A stretch of 58,937 nt of DNA, from assembly GCF_011772445.1 (NCBI RefSeq), contig NZ_WVZN01000026.1, forward strand, positions 1-58,937, written 5' to 3'. The stretch's first letter is position 1. Each line of letters begins with the position of its first letter. The DNA comes from Hydrogenophaga sp. (GTDB lineage Bacteria; Pseudomonadota; Gammaproteobacteria; Burkholderiales; Burkholderiaceae_C). The notes beneath the pieces are model-generated. The model worked only from the letters and a program-made list of their open reading frames with translations, had not been told where the DNA came from and did not search any database. Positions 43,756-51,927 of the stretch are shown in pieces. The position numbers and the translations under genes were made by a program.

Positions 43756-44310
43756 ATGAACAACGCCCCAACGGTCGCCGATCGCGTGGTCGTCATCGGT
43801 TCAAGTTGTGCTGGCAAATCCACTTTCGCCCGCGCGCTCGCCGCGTCCCGCGGCTGCACGGTGATCGAACTGGACGAGCTCTACTGGTCCCCGGACTGGA
43901 CGCCCAAGCCACAGGCCGAATTCCTCACGCTGGTCGCCCGCGCCGCCGAGGGCGAGCACTGGGTGGCCGCGGGCAATTACGGCCTGGCGCGCGACGCGCT
44001 CTGGGGCCGCGCCACCACCATCGTGTGGCTCAACTTCGGCTTGCCGCGGGTGTTCTGGCGCGGCCTGCGGCGCACCGTGGCGCGCGTGGTGTCGGGCGAG
44101 GAGCTGTTCCACGGCAACCGGGAGTCCTTTCGCCGGTCGTTCCTGTCGCGCGACTCCATCCTCTGGTGGATCCTCACCACCTTTCACCGGCGCCAGCGCG
44201 AGTTCGAGGCCTTGCGGGGCGCCGGCGCGTTCGCCCACCTGCAGTGGCACGAGGCGCGCCACCCACGCGAGGCCGACGCTATCCTGCGGCGCTTGCGCGA
44301 CACCCCATGA
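43756..44310 (+). CDS. Small P-loop NTPase, adenylate-kinase/FlaR-like
   Basis: 184 aa from the ATG at 43756 (MNNAPTVADRVVVIGSSCAGKSTFA). Walker A is GSSCAGKST near residues 17-25. ELDELYWSPDWTPK (about 40-53) and GNYGLARDALWGRATTIVWLNF (about 75-95) are typical of the 'topology modulation protein / FlaR' kinase-like group. The biological substrate is unknown. A TTG six codons upstream is possible. It ends 16 bases before a tiny frame and 174 before queC. Confidence 0.8.
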   Translation: MNNAPTVADRVVVIGSSCAGKSTFARALAASRGCTVIELDELYWSPDWTPKPQAEFLTLVARAAEGEHWVAAGNYGLARDALWGRATTIVWLNFGLPRVFWRGLRRTVARVVSGEELFHGNRESFRRSFLSRDSILWWILTTFHRRQREFEALRGAGAFAHLQWHEARHPREADAILRRLRDTP

Positions 44311-44326
44311 CCGCCCACCGCCCACC

Positions 44327-44467
44327 ATGACTGCTCTCGTCGTCCCCCTCGCTGAAGCCCATTTCCCTCGTCTCCATGAAGTGCGCCGCCAGTACGGCCG
44401 CTTCCAGGTGGATGGCGAGACCTTCGATAGCCACGCCATGGCGCTGCTGCGACAAGGCTCCCGCTGA
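44327..44467 (+). CDS. Very small frame, possibly a gene remnant
   Basis: 46 codons, [21 protein letters not shown], then [18 protein letters not shown]. It sits between the P-loop gene and queC with 16- and 17-base gaps. The ending VDG...DSHAMALL looks like the last strand/helix of a GNAT acetyltransferase, so it may be a decayed fragment. No clear ribosome site. Real translation is uncertain. Confidence 0.35.
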   Translation: MTALVVPLAEAHFPRLHEVRRQYGRFQVDGETFDSHAMALLRQGSR

Positions 44468-44484
44468 GCCCTACCATCCCGCCC

Positions 44485-45204
44485 ATGCCCGAACCCACCC
44501 GCCACACCCGCGCCCTGGTCCTCTTCTCCGGGGGCCAGGATTCCACCACCTGCCTCGCGCACGCGCTCGCGCGTTTCGAGCACGTCGAGACCATCGGCTT
44601 CGATTACGGCCAGCGCCACCGCGTGGAGCTCGACGCCCGCCGGGTCGTGCTGCGTGAGCTGCGCGCGGCCTTTCCCGACTGGGCCGCGAAGCTCGGCGAG
44701 GACCACGTGCTCGACCTCGCGGTGCTCGGCGCCGTGTCCGAGACCTCGCTCACGCGCGACATGGCCTTTCGCATGGAGGCCAGCGGCCTTCCCAATACCT
44801 TCGTGCCGGGGCGCAACCTGCTGTTCCTGACGCTGGCGGCGGCGCTGGCCTACCGGCGCGGGCTGTCGGTGCTGGTCACCGGCGTGTGCGAGACCGATTT
44901 CTCCGGCTACCCCGACTGCCGCGACGACACCATGAAGGCCATGCAGCTCGCGCTCTCCCTTGGCATGGACCAGCGCTTCCTGATCGACACGCCGCTGATG
45001 TGGATCGACAAGGCCGACACCTGGCGCCTGGCGCGCGACCTGGGCGGCGAGGCGCTGGTCGATCTCATCGTCGAGCACACCCACACCTGCTACCTGGGCG
45101 ACCGCGAGCACCGCCACGACTGGGGCTGGGGCTGCGGCCAATGCCCCGCCTGCGCGCTGCGCGCGCGCGGCTGGACGGCTTACCGTGAAGGATCGACCGC
45201 ATGA
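44485..45204 (+). CDS. queC: 7-cyano-7-deazaguanine synthase QueC
   Basis: Converts 7-carboxy-7-deazaguanine to preQ0 with ATP and ammonia, in queuosine biosynthesis. 239 aa. PP-loop SGGQDSTT (15-22), GFDYGQRH (about 36-43), [34 protein letters not shown] and the zinc cysteines (TCYLGD, then CGQCPAC) at the C-terminus are all intact. It overlaps the next gene by ATGA. Confidence 0.97.
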   Translation: MPEPTRHTRALVLFSGGQDSTTCLAHALARFEHVETIGFDYGQRHRVELDARRVVLRELRAAFPDWAAKLGEDHVLDLAVLGAVSETSLTRDMAFRMEASGLPNTFVPGRNLLFLTLAAALAYRRGLSVLVTGVCETDFSGYPDCRDDTMKAMQLALSLGMDQRFLIDTPLMWIDKADTWRLARDLGGEALVDLIVEHTHTCYLGDREHRHDWGWGCGQCPACALRARGWTAYREGSTA

Positions 45205-45665
45205 GCGCCATGAACATCCGCCGCGACGACCTGCGTGGACCCGAGGTCCGCGCGCTGCTGGAGGAGCACCTCGCGCACATGCGCGCCATCTCGCCGCCCG
45301 ACAGCGTGCACGCGCTCGATCTGGACCGCCTGCGCCACCCGGCGATTGCCTTCTGGACCGTGTGGGACGGCGCCGAGTTGCTGGGCTGCGGCGCGCTCAA
45401 GCGCCTGGGCGAACATGACGGCGAGATCAAGTCCATGCGCACCGCCACGCGCCACCAGCGGCGCGGCGTGGCGCGCGCCATGCTTGAGCACATCCTCACC
45501 TACGCGCGCAACGATGGCGTGCAGCGGCTGTGGCTGGAAACCGGCTCCACGGCGCATTTCGTTGCAGCGCGTACGTTGTACGCGGCCTTCGGCTTCGTGC
45601 CCTGCGGGCCGTTCGCCGATTACCGCGAAGACCCGCACAGCGCGTTCATGCGGCTGGATCTGTAA
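45201..45665 (+). CDS. GNAT-family N-acetyltransferase
   Basis: 154 aa. It has the GNAT fold with acetyl-CoA loop [20 protein letters not shown] (about 77-96; R/Q-x-x-G-x-A as RRGVA) and the terminal [12 protein letters not shown]. Such proteins (YpeA/Elaa-like) acetylate small molecules or proteins; substrate unknown. Translationally coupled to queC by a 4-base overlap, though a functional link is not evident. Confidence 0.88.
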   Translation: MSAMNIRRDDLRGPEVRALLEEHLAHMRAISPPDSVHALDLDRLRHPAIAFWTVWDGAELLGCGALKRLGEHDGEIKSMRTATRHQRRGVARAMLEHILTYARNDGVQRLWLETGSTAHFVAARTLYAAFGFVPCGPFADYREDPHSAFMRLDL

Positions 45666-45671
45666 GCGCTC

Positions 45672-46067
45672 TCAGATTCGCGCCAGTGCCCTTGTGTGGT
45701 TCACGAACGCCTGGCGCAGCTTGGCATCCTGAGTGACCAGGGTGGCGCCGAGTCGGTACGCGAGGGCCACAAACTCGCAGTCGTAAGCGGTGCACCCGCT
45801 GTCCTTCGCGAGCTTCAGCACATCGAGGGAGTCCACGTCGTACTCCCTCTCCGCCATCAGGGCCTCGGCTTCGCGCTGGATGCGGTACGCGTCTTCCAGC
45901 GAGAGCAGTGCTTTGCGGACATACGTCGACAGGATGTTGCGCAGTTCGCTGCGCCACAGCAGGGGGGCAGCCCAGTCAGGGTCTGACAGGAAGAGGGCCT
46001 CGGCCGCGGGGGTGTAGGGGCCGGGCAGGTAGAGGTAGGCGATGATGTTCGTGTCGACGACGATCAC
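45672..46067 (-). CDS. vapC: PIN-domain ribonuclease toxin VapC
   Basis: 131 aa. Four acidic PIN residues visible: Asp5 (VVDTN), Glu41 (SELRN), Asp96 (AYDCEF) and Asp114 (TQDAKL), so the Mg-dependent nuclease site is complete. It overlaps the antitoxin gene by 4 bases on the same strand. VapC-type toxins cleave specific RNAs; the target is not predictable here. It ends 6 bases from the convergent GNAT stop. Confidence 0.92.
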   Translation of the reverse strand: MIVVDTNIIAYLYLPGPYTPAAEALFLSDPDWAAPLLWRSELRNILSTYVRKALLSLEDAYRIQREAEALMAEREYDVDSLDVLKLAKDSGCTAYDCEFVALAYRLGATLVTQDAKLRQAFVNHTRALARI

Positions 46068-46309
46068 TTGCGCCCCTGCTGTTTGGCTTGGTCGATTCCC
46101 GCGGGTGTGAAGGCGCCGATCTTGAGACCAGCCCGCAATTCGCGGGCCTTCAGCAAGCGTTCCGACGCGCTCACGCGGCGCGGCAGCAGCACCCCTTCCA
46201 GGCAGGCGATGGCTTCACTGTTCAAGCTGCGATGGTGCAGCTCGGCAGCGGCCTTGAGTTGGGCATAGATGTCGTCGGGAATGCCCTTGAGTGTCAGTGT
46301 TGTTGGCAT
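46064..46309 (-). CDS. vapB: FitA/VapB-type antitoxin
   Basis: 81 aa. Ribbon-helix-helix N-terminus (TTLTLKGIPDDIYAQLKAAAELHHRSLNSEAIACLE in pieces), with the L-K-x-I-P and R-S-x-N-x-E-A signature of FitA/StbC antitoxins. The C-terminal tail (AFTPAGIDQAKQQGRK) would wrap the toxin. A palindromic operator lies upstream, between this gene and the LysR gene. Confidence 0.92.
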   Translation of the reverse strand: MPTTLTLKGIPDDIYAQLKAAAELHHRSLNSEAIACLEGVLLPRRVSASERLLKARELRAGLKIGAFTPAGIDQAKQQGRK

Positions 46310-46324
46310 GGCGGCTCTCCGGAA

Positions 46325-46341
46325 GGAACCATTATGGTTCC
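46325..46341 (-). promoter_or_regulatory. Palindromic operator of vapBC
   Basis: GGAACCAT-T-ATGGTTCC, a perfect 17-base palindrome, 16 bases upstream of the vapB ATG. Another ATGGTT half-site follows at 46345-46350. Ribbon-helix-helix antitoxins bind such sites; binding here is inferred. Confidence 0.65.
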
Positions 46342-46349
46342 AATATGGT

Positions 46350-47216
46350 TTACTTGTCCACCGCCAAGCGCTCTTCCAGCCACCGCCTCAGCGCCTGCAG
46401 CGCGGGCGTGGCGCGCCGCCGGCTCAGGCGGGTGAACCAGTAGCGGCCCACCGCCACCTCCACGTCGAACAGGCGCACCAGCCGGCCGGCCTGCAGGTCG
46501 CGGCTGAACAGGCGCAGCGGCAGCAGGGCCACGCCCGCGCCCTGGGCGGCGGCGTCGGCCAGCAGCAGGGACGAGTCGAACTGCGGCCCGGTGAGCAGCG
46601 GCGCGCGCACGCCCGCGGCCTCGAACCAGGCGGGCCACTCGTCACCGCGGTAGGAGCGCAGCAGGGTCTCGCGGCCCAGGTCGGCCGGGGTGCGGATGCG
46701 GTGCGCGAGCGCCGGGGCGCACACGGGCGCCAGCGGCGTGTCCATCAGCGGCACGGCCTCGCAGCCGGGCCAGTTGCCGTCGCCGAAGCGGATGGCGGCG
46801 TCCAGGCCCTCGGCCGCCAGGTCCACGCGGTTGTTGTGGGTGAACAGGCGCAGTTCGATGAGCGGGTGGCGGGCCTGGAAGTCGCGCAGGCGCGGCAGCA
46901 GCCAGCCCACCGCGAAGGTGCCCACCACCCCGATGGACAGCACCTCGCGGCGCTGGCGGGTCTGCAGGCTGGCCAGCGTCGCGCCCATGCGTTCGAAGGC
47001 GTCGCTGAGCACGGGCAGCAGGGCCTGGCCTTCGTCGGTGAGCGCCAGGCCACGCGGCAGGCGGCGGAACAGCCGGCGGCCCAGGCGGTCCTCCAGTTTG
47101 CGCACGTGCTGGCTGACGGCGGTCTGGGTGAGGTGGAGTTCCTCGGCCGCGCGGGTGAAGCTGAGGTGGCGGGCCGAGACTTCGAAGGCGCGCAGGGCGT
47201 TGAGCGGCAGGTCCAT
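46350..47216 (-). CDS. LysR-family regulator, AmpR/GcvA-like
   Basis: 288 aa. N-terminal winged helix (PLNALRAFEVSARHLSFTRAAEELHLTQTAVSQHVRKLEDRLG in pieces), with the SFTRAAEELHLTQTAVSQ recognition helix and RRLFRR loop, then a periplasmic-binding-like effector domain. PLNALRAFE and VSQHVRKLE are typical of AmpR/GcvA. It is divergent from a class A beta-lactamase across a 99-base gap, the classic ampR-bla arrangement, so it probably regulates that gene in response to cell-wall fragments. Confidence 0.88.
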   Translation of the reverse strand: MDLPLNALRAFEVSARHLSFTRAAEELHLTQTAVSQHVRKLEDRLGRRLFRRLPRGLALTDEGQALLPVLSDAFERMGATLASLQTRQRREVLSIGVVGTFAVGWLLPRLRDFQARHPLIELRLFTHNNRVDLAAEGLDAAIRFGDGNWPGCEAVPLMDTPLAPVCAPALAHRIRTPADLGRETLLRSYRGDEWPAWFEAAGVRAPLLTGPQFDSSLLLADAAAQGAGVALLPLRLFSRDLQAGRLVRLFDVEVAVGRYWFTRLSRRRATPALQALRRWLEERLAVDK

Positions 47217-47260
47217 GGTTGGCGGAAGTTTTTCTTTGGTCTCCCGCAGCTTATTCCCAT

Positions 47261-47289
47261 TTGAGTCGCGCCAGGACGCTCTCTAGCAT
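47261..47289 (+). promoter_or_regulatory. Promoter of the beta-lactamase gene
   Basis: TTGAGT (47261-47266), 17 bases, TAGCAT (47284-47289), 26 bases before the ATG. CTTATTCCCATTTGAG just upstream/overlapping is a candidate LysR (T-N11-A) site; this part is inferred. Confidence 0.5.
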
Positions 47290-47315
47290 TCGCGCTTTCC
47301 CAAGGAGATTCATCC

Positions 47316-48191
47316 ATGCAAAGACGACAGTTTCTCAACGCCAGCACTGGCCTGGCCGTGTTCACGGTCCTTGCGAGCCCGAAGTTTGTCTGGGGTCGTA
47401 CCGAGATGCCCGAGCTGGACGCGGCCGTGCGTGAACTGGAGGCGCAATCCCAAGGCCGCCTCGGCGTGCATTTCATCGACACCTCGGACGGCCGCGAATG
47501 GGGCTACCGCAGCGACGAGCGCTTTCTCATGCTCAGCACCTTCAAAACGCTGGCCTCGGCGCTGGTGCTCCAGCGCGCCGACGAGGGCAAGGCGCCGCTG
47601 AGCAAGCGCGTGCGCTACCGCCAGCGTGATCTCGTGCAGTGGTCGCCGGTGACCGAGAAGCACGTGGGCGGCCAGGGCCTGAGCCTGGCGCAGCTCTGCG
47701 AGGCCACCATCACCACCAGCGACAACACCGCGGCCAACCTGATCCTGCGCGAGGTGGGGGGCCCCGCCGCACTGACGGCCTTCCTGCGCCGCATCGGTGA
47801 CCCGGTCACGCGGCTCGACCGCACCGAGCCTGAGCTCAACGAGCCCTCGCCCGGTGAGGACCTGGACACCACCACGCCGCGCGCCATGGCGCGCAGCTTG
47901 CGAACGCTGTTGCTGGGTGAGGCGCTGTCGCCGGCCTCGCGCGAGCAACTCGCGGCCTGGCTCAAGGCCAACACCACGGGCGACAAGCGCCTGCGCGCAG
48001 GTGTGCCGCCGAGCTGGGGCATCGGCGAGAAGACCGGCACCGCCGGCCCGAGCGCGAACGACGCGGGCATCGTCTGGCCGCCGGGGGCGGCGCCCATGCT
48101 GGTGAGCGCCTATCTGGCGGACAGCCCGGCGGGCGCGGCCGTGCGCGAGCGCACGCTGGCCGGCGTCGGCCGGCTGCTGGCGGCCTGGTGA
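47316..48191 (+). CDS. bla: Class A beta-lactamase
   Basis: Serine hydrolase opening the beta-lactam ring in the periplasm. 291 aa. A Tat-like signal (MQRRQFLNAS...) is present. Active-site motifs are complete: Ser74-Thr-Phe-Lys77 (SxxK), Ser135-Asp-Asn137 (SDN), Glu171...Asn175 (the omega-loop E166/N170 pair) and Lys239-Thr-Gly241 (KTG). AAGGAG ribosome site. The neighbouring AmpR-like gene suggests inducible expression. Spectrum cannot be read from sequence alone. Confidence 0.95.
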   Translation: MQRRQFLNASTGLAVFTVLASPKFVWGRTEMPELDAAVRELEAQSQGRLGVHFIDTSDGREWGYRSDERFLMLSTFKTLASALVLQRADEGKAPLSKRVRYRQRDLVQWSPVTEKHVGGQGLSLAQLCEATITTSDNTAANLILREVGGPAALTAFLRRIGDPVTRLDRTEPELNEPSPGEDLDTTTPRAMARSLRTLLLGEALSPASREQLAAWLKANTTGDKRLRAGVPPSWGIGEKTGTAGPSANDAGIVWPPGAAPMLVSAYLADSPAGAAVRERTLAGVGRLLAAW

Positions 48192-48210
48192 ACGGCGATG
48201 GGGCCGCGCC

Positions 48211-50001
48211 TCAGCGCGTGGCCACGTGGTAGCGCGGGCCGTTGCCGGCGCCCGGCTCCAGCACCCAGCGCCGCGCGTGGTACGCCGCCACCCCGGGCCG
48301 GTGCGCGATCGACACCAGGGCGCCGTCCTGTGCTTTCACCAGGGCCTGCAGGCGCTCGTAGAGCCTGGCCTCGGCCGATTCGTCGAGCGCGCTGGTGGCC
48401 TCGTCGACGAACAGCCAGCGCGGCTGCTTGAGCAGGGCGCGCGCGATGGCCAGGCGCTGCTGCTCGCCACCCGAGAGCTTCTGGCCCCAGGCGTCGTGCT
48501 CGTCGAGGCGGGCCGCCAGGTCGGGCAGCAGGGCGTCGCGCAACGCGGCCTGCAGCTCCTCGTCGCGGTAGCGTTCCGCGGGTTCGGGGTAGGCCAGGGC
48601 GTCGCGCAGGCGGCCGTTGGGGAAGTAGGGCCGCTGTGGCAGGAACATGGCGCGCGCGCTGAAGTCGGCCGGCAGGCGCAGGCGGCGCTTCGCCCAGGGC
48701 CAGATGCCCGCCAGGCCGCGGAACAGCGTGGACTTGCCGCTGCCCGAGGGGCCTTGCACGAGCACCGAATCCCCGGGCGCGATGCGCGCGCCTTGCACGG
48801 CCAGCAAGGCCGCGCCGCCGGGAAGGGCCAGGTCCATGGCGTCGAGCGCGATGGTGTCCTCGGTGTTGGCCTCGCTGGCGGTGGCGTGGTCGTCGGCCTG
48901 CAGGGCGGCGAAGCTGTCCTCGAAGCTGGTGATGCGGTCGGTGGTGGCGCGCCAGGCGGCCAGGGACTGGTAGTTCTCCACGAACCAGGACAGCGCGGTC
49001 TGCACGCGGTCGAAGGCCGAGGCGATCTGCATCAGCTCGCCGAGCTGGATGGCGCCGCTGAAGAAACGCGGCGCGGCCACGATGAAGGGGAACACCACGG
49101 CGGCCTGGCCGAAGCCGGTGCTGAACCAGATGAGGCGCTTTTGCGCGCGGATGAGCTGCAGGTAGTTGCGCAGCACGTCGGCGAAGCGCAGGCCGAGCTG
49201 GCGGCGCTCCACCGGTTCGCCCTTGTCCAGGGCGATGGATTCGCTGTACTCGCGCACGCGCACCAGGTGGTGGCGGAAGTCGGCCTCGAAGCGCTGTTGC
49301 TTGAAGTTGAGCGCGATCTGCGGCCGCCCGATGTAGTGGGTGATGACGCTGCCCGCCAGGCAGTAGATCACCGCCATCCAGACCATGAAGCCGGGGATGT
49401 CGTAGGACTGGCCCTGGAAGGTGAAGCCGAAGCTGCCCGACAGTGTCCAGAGGATGCCGATGAAGCTCACCAGCGTCACCACCGCGTTGAGCAGGCCCAT
49501 GGACAGGCCCACGGTGTAGCTGGTGAAGAGGTTCATGTCCTCGGCGATGCGCTGGTCCGGGTTGTCGGGCGGCGCGCTCTCGCTGCGCGAGAAGCGCGCG
49601 AGCTCCATCTGGTAGAAGCGGTGGCGCTGAAGCCAGCGGTCCAGGTAGTGGTGGGTCATCCACTCGCGCCAGCGCATCTCCAGCAGTTGCGTGAGGTAGA
49701 AGCGGTAGACCGCGATGACGATGAAGCCGAAGGCGAGGTAGGTGAAGCGGCCGAGCTCGCGCCAGAAGACGGCGGCGTCCTTGTTCTGCAGCGCGTCGTA
49801 GAACACGCGGTTCCACTCGTTGATGAGCACCAGCATGTACACCGCGCCCAGGTTGAGCAGCACGATGGCCAGCAGCAGGCCGCGCGCCTTCCACTTGTCT
49901 TCGGAGTGGAAGTAGGGCGTGGACAGCCGCCAGGCCTTGCCGGCGAATTCGCGGAAGGCGCGCCACTTGCTGATCGGGGCTTCGGTCAGGGGCTCGGTCA
50001 T
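48211..50001 (-). CDS. ABC transporter, fused permease-ATPase, YddA/SbmA-BacA-like
   Basis: 596 aa, starting [20 protein letters not shown] membrane region (about 1-340) of the SbmA_BacA type has [18 protein letters not shown] and [21 protein letters not shown]. The ATPase domain has Walker [10 protein letters not shown] (about 415), signature LSGGEQQR and Walker [14 protein letters not shown]. Family members import peptides or vitamin B12-like substrates, or are of unknown role; direction and substrate are not deducible. Its start overlaps the stop of the mutarotase-like gene (ATGA), so they are coupled. Confidence 0.92.
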   Translation of the reverse strand: MTEPLTEAPISKWRAFREFAGKAWRLSTPYFHSEDKWKARGLLLAIVLLNLGAVYMLVLINEWNRVFYDALQNKDAAVFWRELGRFTYLAFGFIVIAVYRFYLTQLLEMRWREWMTHHYLDRWLQRHRFYQMELARFSRSESAPPDNPDQRIAEDMNLFTSYTVGLSMGLLNAVVTLVSFIGILWTLSGSFGFTFQGQSYDIPGFMVWMAVIYCLAGSVITHYIGRPQIALNFKQQRFEADFRHHLVRVREYSESIALDKGEPVERRQLGLRFADVLRNYLQLIRAQKRLIWFSTGFGQAAVVFPFIVAAPRFFSGAIQLGELMQIASAFDRVQTALSWFVENYQSLAAWRATTDRITSFEDSFAALQADDHATASEANTEDTIALDAMDLALPGGAALLAVQGARIAPGDSVLVQGPSGSGKSTLFRGLAGIWPWAKRRLRLPADFSARAMFLPQRPYFPNGRLRDALAYPEPAERYRDEELQAALRDALLPDLAARLDEHDAWGQKLSGGEQQRLAIARALLKQPRWLFVDEATSALDESAEARLYERLQALVKAQDGALVSIAHRPGVAAYHARRWVLEPGAGNGPRYHVATR

Positions 50002-50906
50002 GAAGGGACTCCGGCGGCGGGGGCCGCGATCTCGACGGTGAGGCGGTGCTGGCCGCCGGGTGGCAGCGTGAGGGTGTCGTCGCCCGCGTTGGCGGTCTCG
50101 ACGCAGACGAAGCGCTGGTGCGTGTCGGGGCCCAGGTCGGCCATGGTGGCGGCGAGCTCGGCGCCCGGGTTCCACACCACGGCGGTGCGGCTGCCTTCGC
50201 TGCGCAGGTGCAGGGGCCGGCCGCCGGCCGCGCCGAGCAGTTGCAGGCGCGCGGGGAAGGGCTGGTAGATGCGGTCGAGCCGGCCGCTGAAGCGCAGGGC
50301 GTCGCCCGTGGCCTGGCCCTGCGTGGGCGCGCCGGGCAGCTTGTCGATGAAGGCGCAGCCCTCCAGGCCCAGCACGCGCACGGTGTCGATGTGGTCCACC
50401 GCGAAGTAGCTGTGCAAGGCCTGGGTGATGGTGAAGGCGGTGTCGCCGGTGTTGCGCGTGCTCAGGCTCAGCCGCAGCGTGCGGCCCACGCGGATGTCCA
50501 GCCGCAGCTCGAAGGCGTGTGGCCACAGGGCGCGCGTGGACGGGTCGTCGCTCAGGGCCAGGGTGAGCCGCGTGGTGCCGTCGCTGTCGTCGGCGCTCTG
50601 GCGCAGCGACCACGGCCGCTGGCGCGCGAAGCCGTGCGCCGGGCGGCCAAGGGCGTCCGGGTCGGGGCCGAACCAGGGCCAGCAGACGGGCACGCCGCCG
50701 CGGATCGGCTGGCCGGGTTCGAAGCGCGCGCGCGGGCTCAGGAACAGCCAGTCGGGCTGACCGTGCGGCTGGAAGGACAGCAGCTGCGCACCCTGCAGCG
50801 ACACGCGTGCGCGCGCCAGTGGGTTGTTCACTTCGAGCATCGGGAGTCCCCCCGGGCCGGCCACGGCGCGCACCGTGGCGGAGGCGGGGCGCTGCGGGTG
50901 CTGCAC
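49998..50906 (-). CDS. D-hexose-6-phosphate mutarotase / aldose-1-epimerase-like (YeaD family)
   Basis: 302 aa beta-sandwich. It has GGVPVCWPWFGPD (about 69-81) with PAHGFARQRPW (His/Arg active-site strand), ALHSYFAVDHIDTVRV (His, about 163) and a Glu in VCVETAN near the end, all marks of the YeaD family that interconverts anomers of glucose-6-phosphate. It starts 11 bases after the 5'-nucleotidase stop and overlaps the ABC transporter start. Confidence 0.92.
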   Translation of the reverse strand: MQHPQRPASATVRAVAGPGGLPMLEVNNPLARARVSLQGAQLLSFQPHGQPDWLFLSPRARFEPGQPIRGGVPVCWPWFGPDPDALGRPAHGFARQRPWSLRQSADDSDGTTRLTLALSDDPSTRALWPHAFELRLDIRVGRTLRLSLSTRNTGDTAFTITQALHSYFAVDHIDTVRVLGLEGCAFIDKLPGAPTQGQATGDALRFSGRLDRIYQPFPARLQLLGAAGGRPLHLRSEGSRTAVVWNPGAELAATMADLGPDTHQRFVCVETANAGDDTLTLPPGGQHRLTVEIAAPAAGVPS

Positions 50907-50917
50907 GGTGGCGACGC

Positions 50918-51814
50918 TCAGGGGTTGGAGATGCCCGAGGCCACGTGCCCCGCCGGCACGTGCTGCGCGGCGGACTCGATGTGCCCGGTCTGGTCGTCGA
51001 AGAAGAAGTCGGGCTCGAACTCGCGCAGGAACTCGCCCTTGGGCAGGCCGCCGAGGAACATGGCCTCATCCACTTCGATGTTCCAGTTCATCAGCGTGCG
51101 GATGGCGCGCTCGTGCGCGGGCGCGCTGCGGGCGGTGACCAGCGCGGTGCGCACGCGCATGAGGGGTGTGCCCTCGCTCTGCAGGCGGTGCAGGGCTTCG
51201 AGCAGCGGCTTGAAGGGCCCGCCTGCGAGCGGCGTGGTGGCCTTGCTCGATTCGTGCGTCTGGAAGGCCGATAGGCCCTGTGTCTGGTACACGCGCTCGG
51301 CCTCGTCGGAGAAGAGCACGGCGTCGCCGTCGAAGGCGATGCGCACCTCGTGCGGGTGAGCGTCGCTGGCGCGCACCGAGGTGGGGTAGACCTGCGCGGC
51401 GGGCACGCCGGCGTCGAGCGCGGCGCGCACGTCGGCCAGGTGGGCCGAGAGGAACAGGTTGGCGCGCAGCGGGCGCAGGTAGCGCCAGGGCGGCTGGCCG
51501 CGCGTGAAGCTGCCGCGCTGGATGGGCAGGCCGTAGTGCTGCGCCGAGCGGAACACGCGCATGCCCGAGACCGGGTCGTTGCGCGAGAGGATCACCACCT
51601 CCACGCGCTGGGCGTGGGCGTCGTTGAAGGCGAGCAGCTTGTGCACCAGCGAGAAGGCCACGCCGGGCGCGGCGGGCGCGTCCAGGCGCTCGAGCTGCAG
51701 GCGCATGTAGGCCTTGTCGTCGCCCTGTTCGAAGAGGTGGTTTTCTTCTTCGAAGTCGAACAGGGCGCGCGAGGAGATGGCAACGACGAGTTTGCCGTCG
51801 AGGGTGACGGGCAT
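50918..51814 (-). CDS. Cytosolic 5'-nucleotidase family protein
   Basis: 298 aa, start at the ATG 51814 (MPVTLDGKLVVAISSRALFDFEEENHLFEQG in pieces), where the conserved family N-terminus begins. FDGDAVLFSDEAERVYQTQGL (about 165-185) carries the HAD-like Asp residues (DxD, SDEAE), and PDFFFDDQTGHIE near the C-terminus holds the metal-binding DD pair. This is the 5'-nucleotidase/NT5C1-like group hydrolysing nucleoside monophosphates. No strong ribosome site. It heads a unit with the mutarotase and ABC transporter. Confidence 0.88.
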   Translation of the reverse strand: MPVTLDGKLVVAISSRALFDFEEENHLFEQGDDKAYMRLQLERLDAPAAPGVAFSLVHKLLAFNDAHAQRVEVVILSRNDPVSGMRVFRSAQHYGLPIQRGSFTRGQPPWRYLRPLRANLFLSAHLADVRAALDAGVPAAQVYPTSVRASDAHPHEVRIAFDGDAVLFSDEAERVYQTQGLSAFQTHESSKATTPLAGGPFKPLLEALHRLQSEGTPLMRVRTALVTARSAPAHERAIRTLMNWNIEVDEAMFLGGLPKGEFLREFEPDFFFDDQTGHIESAAQHVPAGHVASGISNP

Positions 51815-51815
51815 T

Positions 51816-51900
51816 AGACCGCCCGCCGGGCCGCCCCAAGGGCGGTCTGCACCCCCTCGGGGGGCAGCGAATACACGAAGTGATGAGCGTGGGGGCACAT
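51816..51900. repeat. Palindromic intergenic repeat between GNAT and nucleotidase genes
   Basis: AGACCGCCC (51816-51824) pairs with GGGCGGTCT (51840-51848), then CCCCCTCGGGGGG follows. The stretch to the GTGGGGGCAC-like end resembles another common Comamonadaceae intergenic repeat, recalled from memory. It may terminate minus-strand transcripts from the ketosynthase operon. Confidence 0.55.
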
Positions 51901-51927
51901 GTTCAGGCCTCGATCTCGCGCGAGCGG

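Noticed and set aside
48211..51069. One 952-codon frame covering transporter, mutarotase and part of the nucleotidase
   Set aside because: Only the last 596 codons encode a recognisable protein; the upstream part is antiframe to two clear genes with their own starts.
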